The notes below the pieces were generated by a model. That model searched no databases. It was not told the origin of the DNA and was given only the letters and a program-made list of their open reading frames with translations. From NCBI GenBank assembly GCA_015231915.1, contig JADGAR010000024.1, positions 1 to 53,190 on the forward strand: a DNA stretch of 53,190 bases. Direction: 5' to 3'. A program made the translations under genes and the position numbers. Origin of the DNA: Magnetococcales bacterium. Lineage in GTDB: Bacteria; Pseudomonadota; Magnetococcia; Magnetococcales; Magnetaquicoccaceae. Positions 51,153 to 53,190 of the stretch are shown piece by piece; the stretch's first letter is position 1; each line of letters opens with the position of its first letter.

Positions 51153-53063
51153 ATGCGCGCCCCGCCACCCAACCCCGGGACCACCGCAGACCCTGCCGGC
51201 CTGGACGACTTCTGCCGCGCCCTCGGCGCACGCCATCGCCCCAACCGCCGCGTGCTGCTGATCCAGGTCCTGCAAATCCTCCTGCCCTCCTTCAACCGCG
51301 AGGTCGCCCTCCGGCAGGGGTACTACATCTTCCCCCCAACCGGCCTGCAGTACCTGGTGGCGGCCACCCAAGACATGGACCTGGAATTCCGCATCCTGGA
51401 CATGAATTACGAACTCCTCAAACGGGTCCACGAAACCCCGGAGTTCGACCCCAACGATTGGCTCGACATCCTGACCGCCACCCTGGAATCCTACGACCCC
51501 GGCATCGTGGGGGTCTCTTGCATGTTCGACCTGGGGATCGACGCCATGTTGCGCATCCTCGAACACCTGCGCCGGGAAAACCGCCGCATCGTCCTGACCG
51601 GCGGGGTGATCGCGACCTACGAGGCGCAGACCCTGCTTGACAGAAATCTCTGTCACTTCGTGGTCAAGGGCGAAGGAGAAAACAAGTTCCGGCTGATCAT
51701 GGAACGCCTGACCGGCGCCCACCCCACCACCCCGCCTGTGACCGGCATCCATTTCCTCCGCAACGGAGAGATCGTGGAAAGCGCCGGCGCGACGGATCGG
51801 GTGACCCGCATCGGCAATCTCATCCCCACCTACGCCTTGGTGCCCATCGAGCGCTACCACCGCTACGGTTCCCTGAATCCCTTCTCCCGCATGGCCTCCG
51901 GCAACCACCCCTTCGCCACCATCCAACTGAACCGGGGATGCCGCGCGGCCTGCACCTTCTGCTCGGTACGGGATTTCATGGGCCACGGGGTTCGGGGACG
52001 CGACCACGCCTCCCTCCTGGAGGAGATGACCCACCTGATCGAACACAAAGGGGTGCGCCACTTCGAATGGCTGGATGACGACCTGCTCCACGACGCCGAA
52101 GGCTTCAAGGAACTCCTGAGGGAGTTCATCCGCAGACAATGGCCCATCACCTGGTCGGCCAACAACGGCCTGATCGCCGGCTCCGTCGATGCGACCCTGC
52201 TGGAACTGATGCGGGCCTCCGGCTGCGTGGGCTTCAAGATCGGCGTGGAGAGCGGCAACGCCGCCATGCTGCGCAAGGTGCGCAAACCGGCCAGCCTCGG
52301 CATCTTCCGACGCATGGCCGGACTGGTGCGCCAGACACCGGAGATCTTCGTCGGCGCCAATTTCCTCTTCGGCGTGCCCGGCGAGACCTTCGGACAGATG
52401 ATGGACTCCTTCCGCTTCAATCTGGAGCTGGACCTGGACTGGGCAGCCATGACGGTCTGCCAGAAGATCCGCGGCGCCTCGGCCTTCGAGGAGATCGGCG
52501 ACTTCTTCGAAGAACAGATGGCCAGCGGCGGCAAGGGCATCAGCAACTTCATCCCCAGCCGCGAGTCCAGGGACGGCAGCATGCCGGTGGCCGCCAACGT
52601 CCTGCGCAACCTCGACATCTTCCGCATCCCCCCCGCCACGGTGCCGGACGACATTCAGGTCAAGGAGATCTGGCTGACCTTCAATCTGGTCGCCAACTTC
52701 ATCTGCAACAAGAACCTCAAGCCCGGCGGCAAGGTGGCCAAATTCATCCACTGGGTGGAAATGGCGCGGGTGGCCTATCCGGGCAACCCCTACATGTGCC
52801 TGTTTCTGGCCCTGGCGCACCGCATTGCCGGCGGCGATGCCCAGGCCCTCGGCTACCACCGGATGAGCCGGGAGCGTCTGACCACCCCCTATTGGCAGGA
52901 GCGTTTCGAGGCCTTCGGCCTGACCGCCATCGCCAACGCCTTGCCAGCCACCACCGATGCGGCCTTCCAGGCCCTCGATACCTTACGACAAGAGGTCGCG
53001 ACCCATTTCGACCCGCGCCCTGACCCGCAACCCTCAGCAGGAAGGACCTTGTGCCATGCATGA
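51153..53063 (+). CDS. B12-binding-domain radical SAM protein
   Basis: The 636-residue protein has an N-terminal cobalamin-binding-type domain (RRVLLIQVLQI..., GIVGVSCMFDLGIDAMLRIL, IVLTGGVIATY, FVVKGEGE) followed by a radical SAM core with CX3CX2C (CRAACTFC near residue 268), FEWLDDDLLHD, and ESGNAAMLRKVRK. The C-terminal 170 residues are helical. As in BchE-like enzymes, the first domain need not have the classic DxHxxG cobalamin motif, and I do not see it here. Likely roles are methylation or rearrangement at an unactivated carbon. Cotranscribed with the SPASM enzyme and the methyltransferase-like gene that overlaps its end by 8 bp. If cobalamin is bound, the riboswitch-controlled B12 genes at 1160-2873 become relevant. 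Confidence 0.85.
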   Translation: MRAPPPNPGTTADPAGLDDFCRALGARHRPNRRVLLIQVLQILLPSFNREVALRQGYYIFPPTGLQYLVAATQDMDLEFRILDMNYELLKRVHETPEFDPNDWLDILTATLESYDPGIVGVSCMFDLGIDAMLRILEHLRRENRRIVLTGGVIATYEAQTLLDRNLCHFVVKGEGENKFRLIMERLTGAHPTTPPVTGIHFLRNGEIVESAGATDRVTRIGNLIPTYALVPIERYHRYGSLNPFSRMASGNHPFATIQLNRGCRAACTFCSVRDFMGHGVRGRDHASLLEEMTHLIEHKGVRHFEWLDDDLLHDAEGFKELLREFIRRQWPITWSANNGLIAGSVDATLLELMRASGCVGFKIGVESGNAAMLRKVRKPASLGIFRRMAGLVRQTPEIFVGANFLFGVPGETFGQMMDSFRFNLELDLDWAAMTVCQKIRGASAFEEIGDFFEEQMASGGKGISNFIPSRESRDGSMPVAANVLRNLDIFRIPPATVPDDIQVKEIWLTFNLVANFICNKNLKPGGKVAKFIHWVEMARVAYPGNPYMCLFLALAHRIAGGDAQALGYHRMSRERLTTPYWQERFEAFGLTAIANALPATTDAAFQALDTLRQEVATHFDPRPDPQPSAGRTLCHA

Positions 53064-53190
53064 TCCCACCCATTCCCTGCCCTCCGGAATCGTCTGCCGG
53101 ATGTGCGCCGAACAGGATCCCCACCCCCTGCTGGATTTCGGACCCCAGCCGATCGCGCACCGCATCCTGGAATCCCCGGCAGCCCCGGAA
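53056..53190 (+). CDS. Start of a SAM methyltransferase-like protein with N-terminal zinc-binding motif (partial)
   Basis: The first 45 codons are inside the window and the gene runs off the right edge. The text GIVCRMCAEQDPHPLLDFGPQPIAHRIL resembles the N-terminal zinc-binding segment (CxxC...LdfG-qPlan) of C-methyltransferases acting on deoxysugars or related substrates. ATG 53056 overlaps the radical SAM stop by 8 bp; AAGGACC lies about 10 bp upstream. The methyltransferase domain itself is outside the window. Confidence 0.6.
   Translation, partial: MHDPTHSLPSGIVCRMCAEQDPHPLLDFGPQPIAHRILESPAAPE

Overview
This looks like chromosomal DNA of a GC-rich Gram-negative proteobacterium. LspA, a lipoprotein, multihaem cytochromes, large surface proteins and long hybrid kinases point that way. 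The mix of Rpn-type nucleases, DUF4347 surface proteins, DUF1640 and TIGR04372 genes reminds me of magnetotactic Magnetococcia or related lineages, but that is an impression, not a proof. Coding density is high and many neighbouring genes overlap by 4 bp (ATGA or GTGA), which suggests translationally coupled operons.

Layout. (1) 1-1037: tandem Rpn/PD-(D/E)XK nuclease genes. (2) 1118-2873: a promoter and cobalamin riboswitch ahead of a CbiM-like cobalt permease and bluB, a small B12 uptake/lower-ligand unit. (3) 2898-10286: an ArsR-rhodanese regulator faces, across a perfect 26-bp dyad and a good promoter, a seven-gene operon: fatty acid hydroxylase, NapH-like Fe-S membrane protein, octahaem HAO-like cytochrome, TVP38-rhodanese protein, J-domain protein, five-haem cytochrome and an ArsM-type methyltransferase. 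This is the strongest candidate for an uncharacterised redox or metalloid system. (4) 10250-11309: a VapBC-like toxin-antitoxin pair followed by a nucleotidyltransferase-fold protein. (5) 11647-24523: a 2439-residue DUF4347 surface protein built from two repeat families, followed by two HlyD-type adaptors, an M50-protease/HlyD fusion and a polysaccharide-flippase-like protein; no ABC ATPase is present. This is the second candidate system. (6) 24563-25537: another Rpn nuclease.

(7) 25633-37410: mostly housekeeping: cca and rtcB (overlapping, tRNA maturation or repair), small zinc-ribbon proteins, cysZ, an M16 peptidase pair, a lipoprotein, lspA, ileS and ribF. (8) 37638-41119: ppiD, lpdA and tRNA-Leu(CAA) with a clear promoter. 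(9) 41191-48644: DUF1640 protein, then a patatin / large hybrid kinase / REC-kinase gene set. (10) 48725-53190: a TIGR04372 glycosyltransferase divergent from a SPASM radical SAM enzyme, a B12-domain radical SAM enzyme and the start of a methyltransferase, probably a surface glycan or small-molecule modification cluster running off the right edge.

Possible connections: the B12 riboswitch unit could supply cobalamin for the B12-type radical SAM enzyme at the far end, and two separate Rpn genes carry different 12-bp tandem repeats in the same hinge. All functions come from reading motifs by eye; no database search was run.
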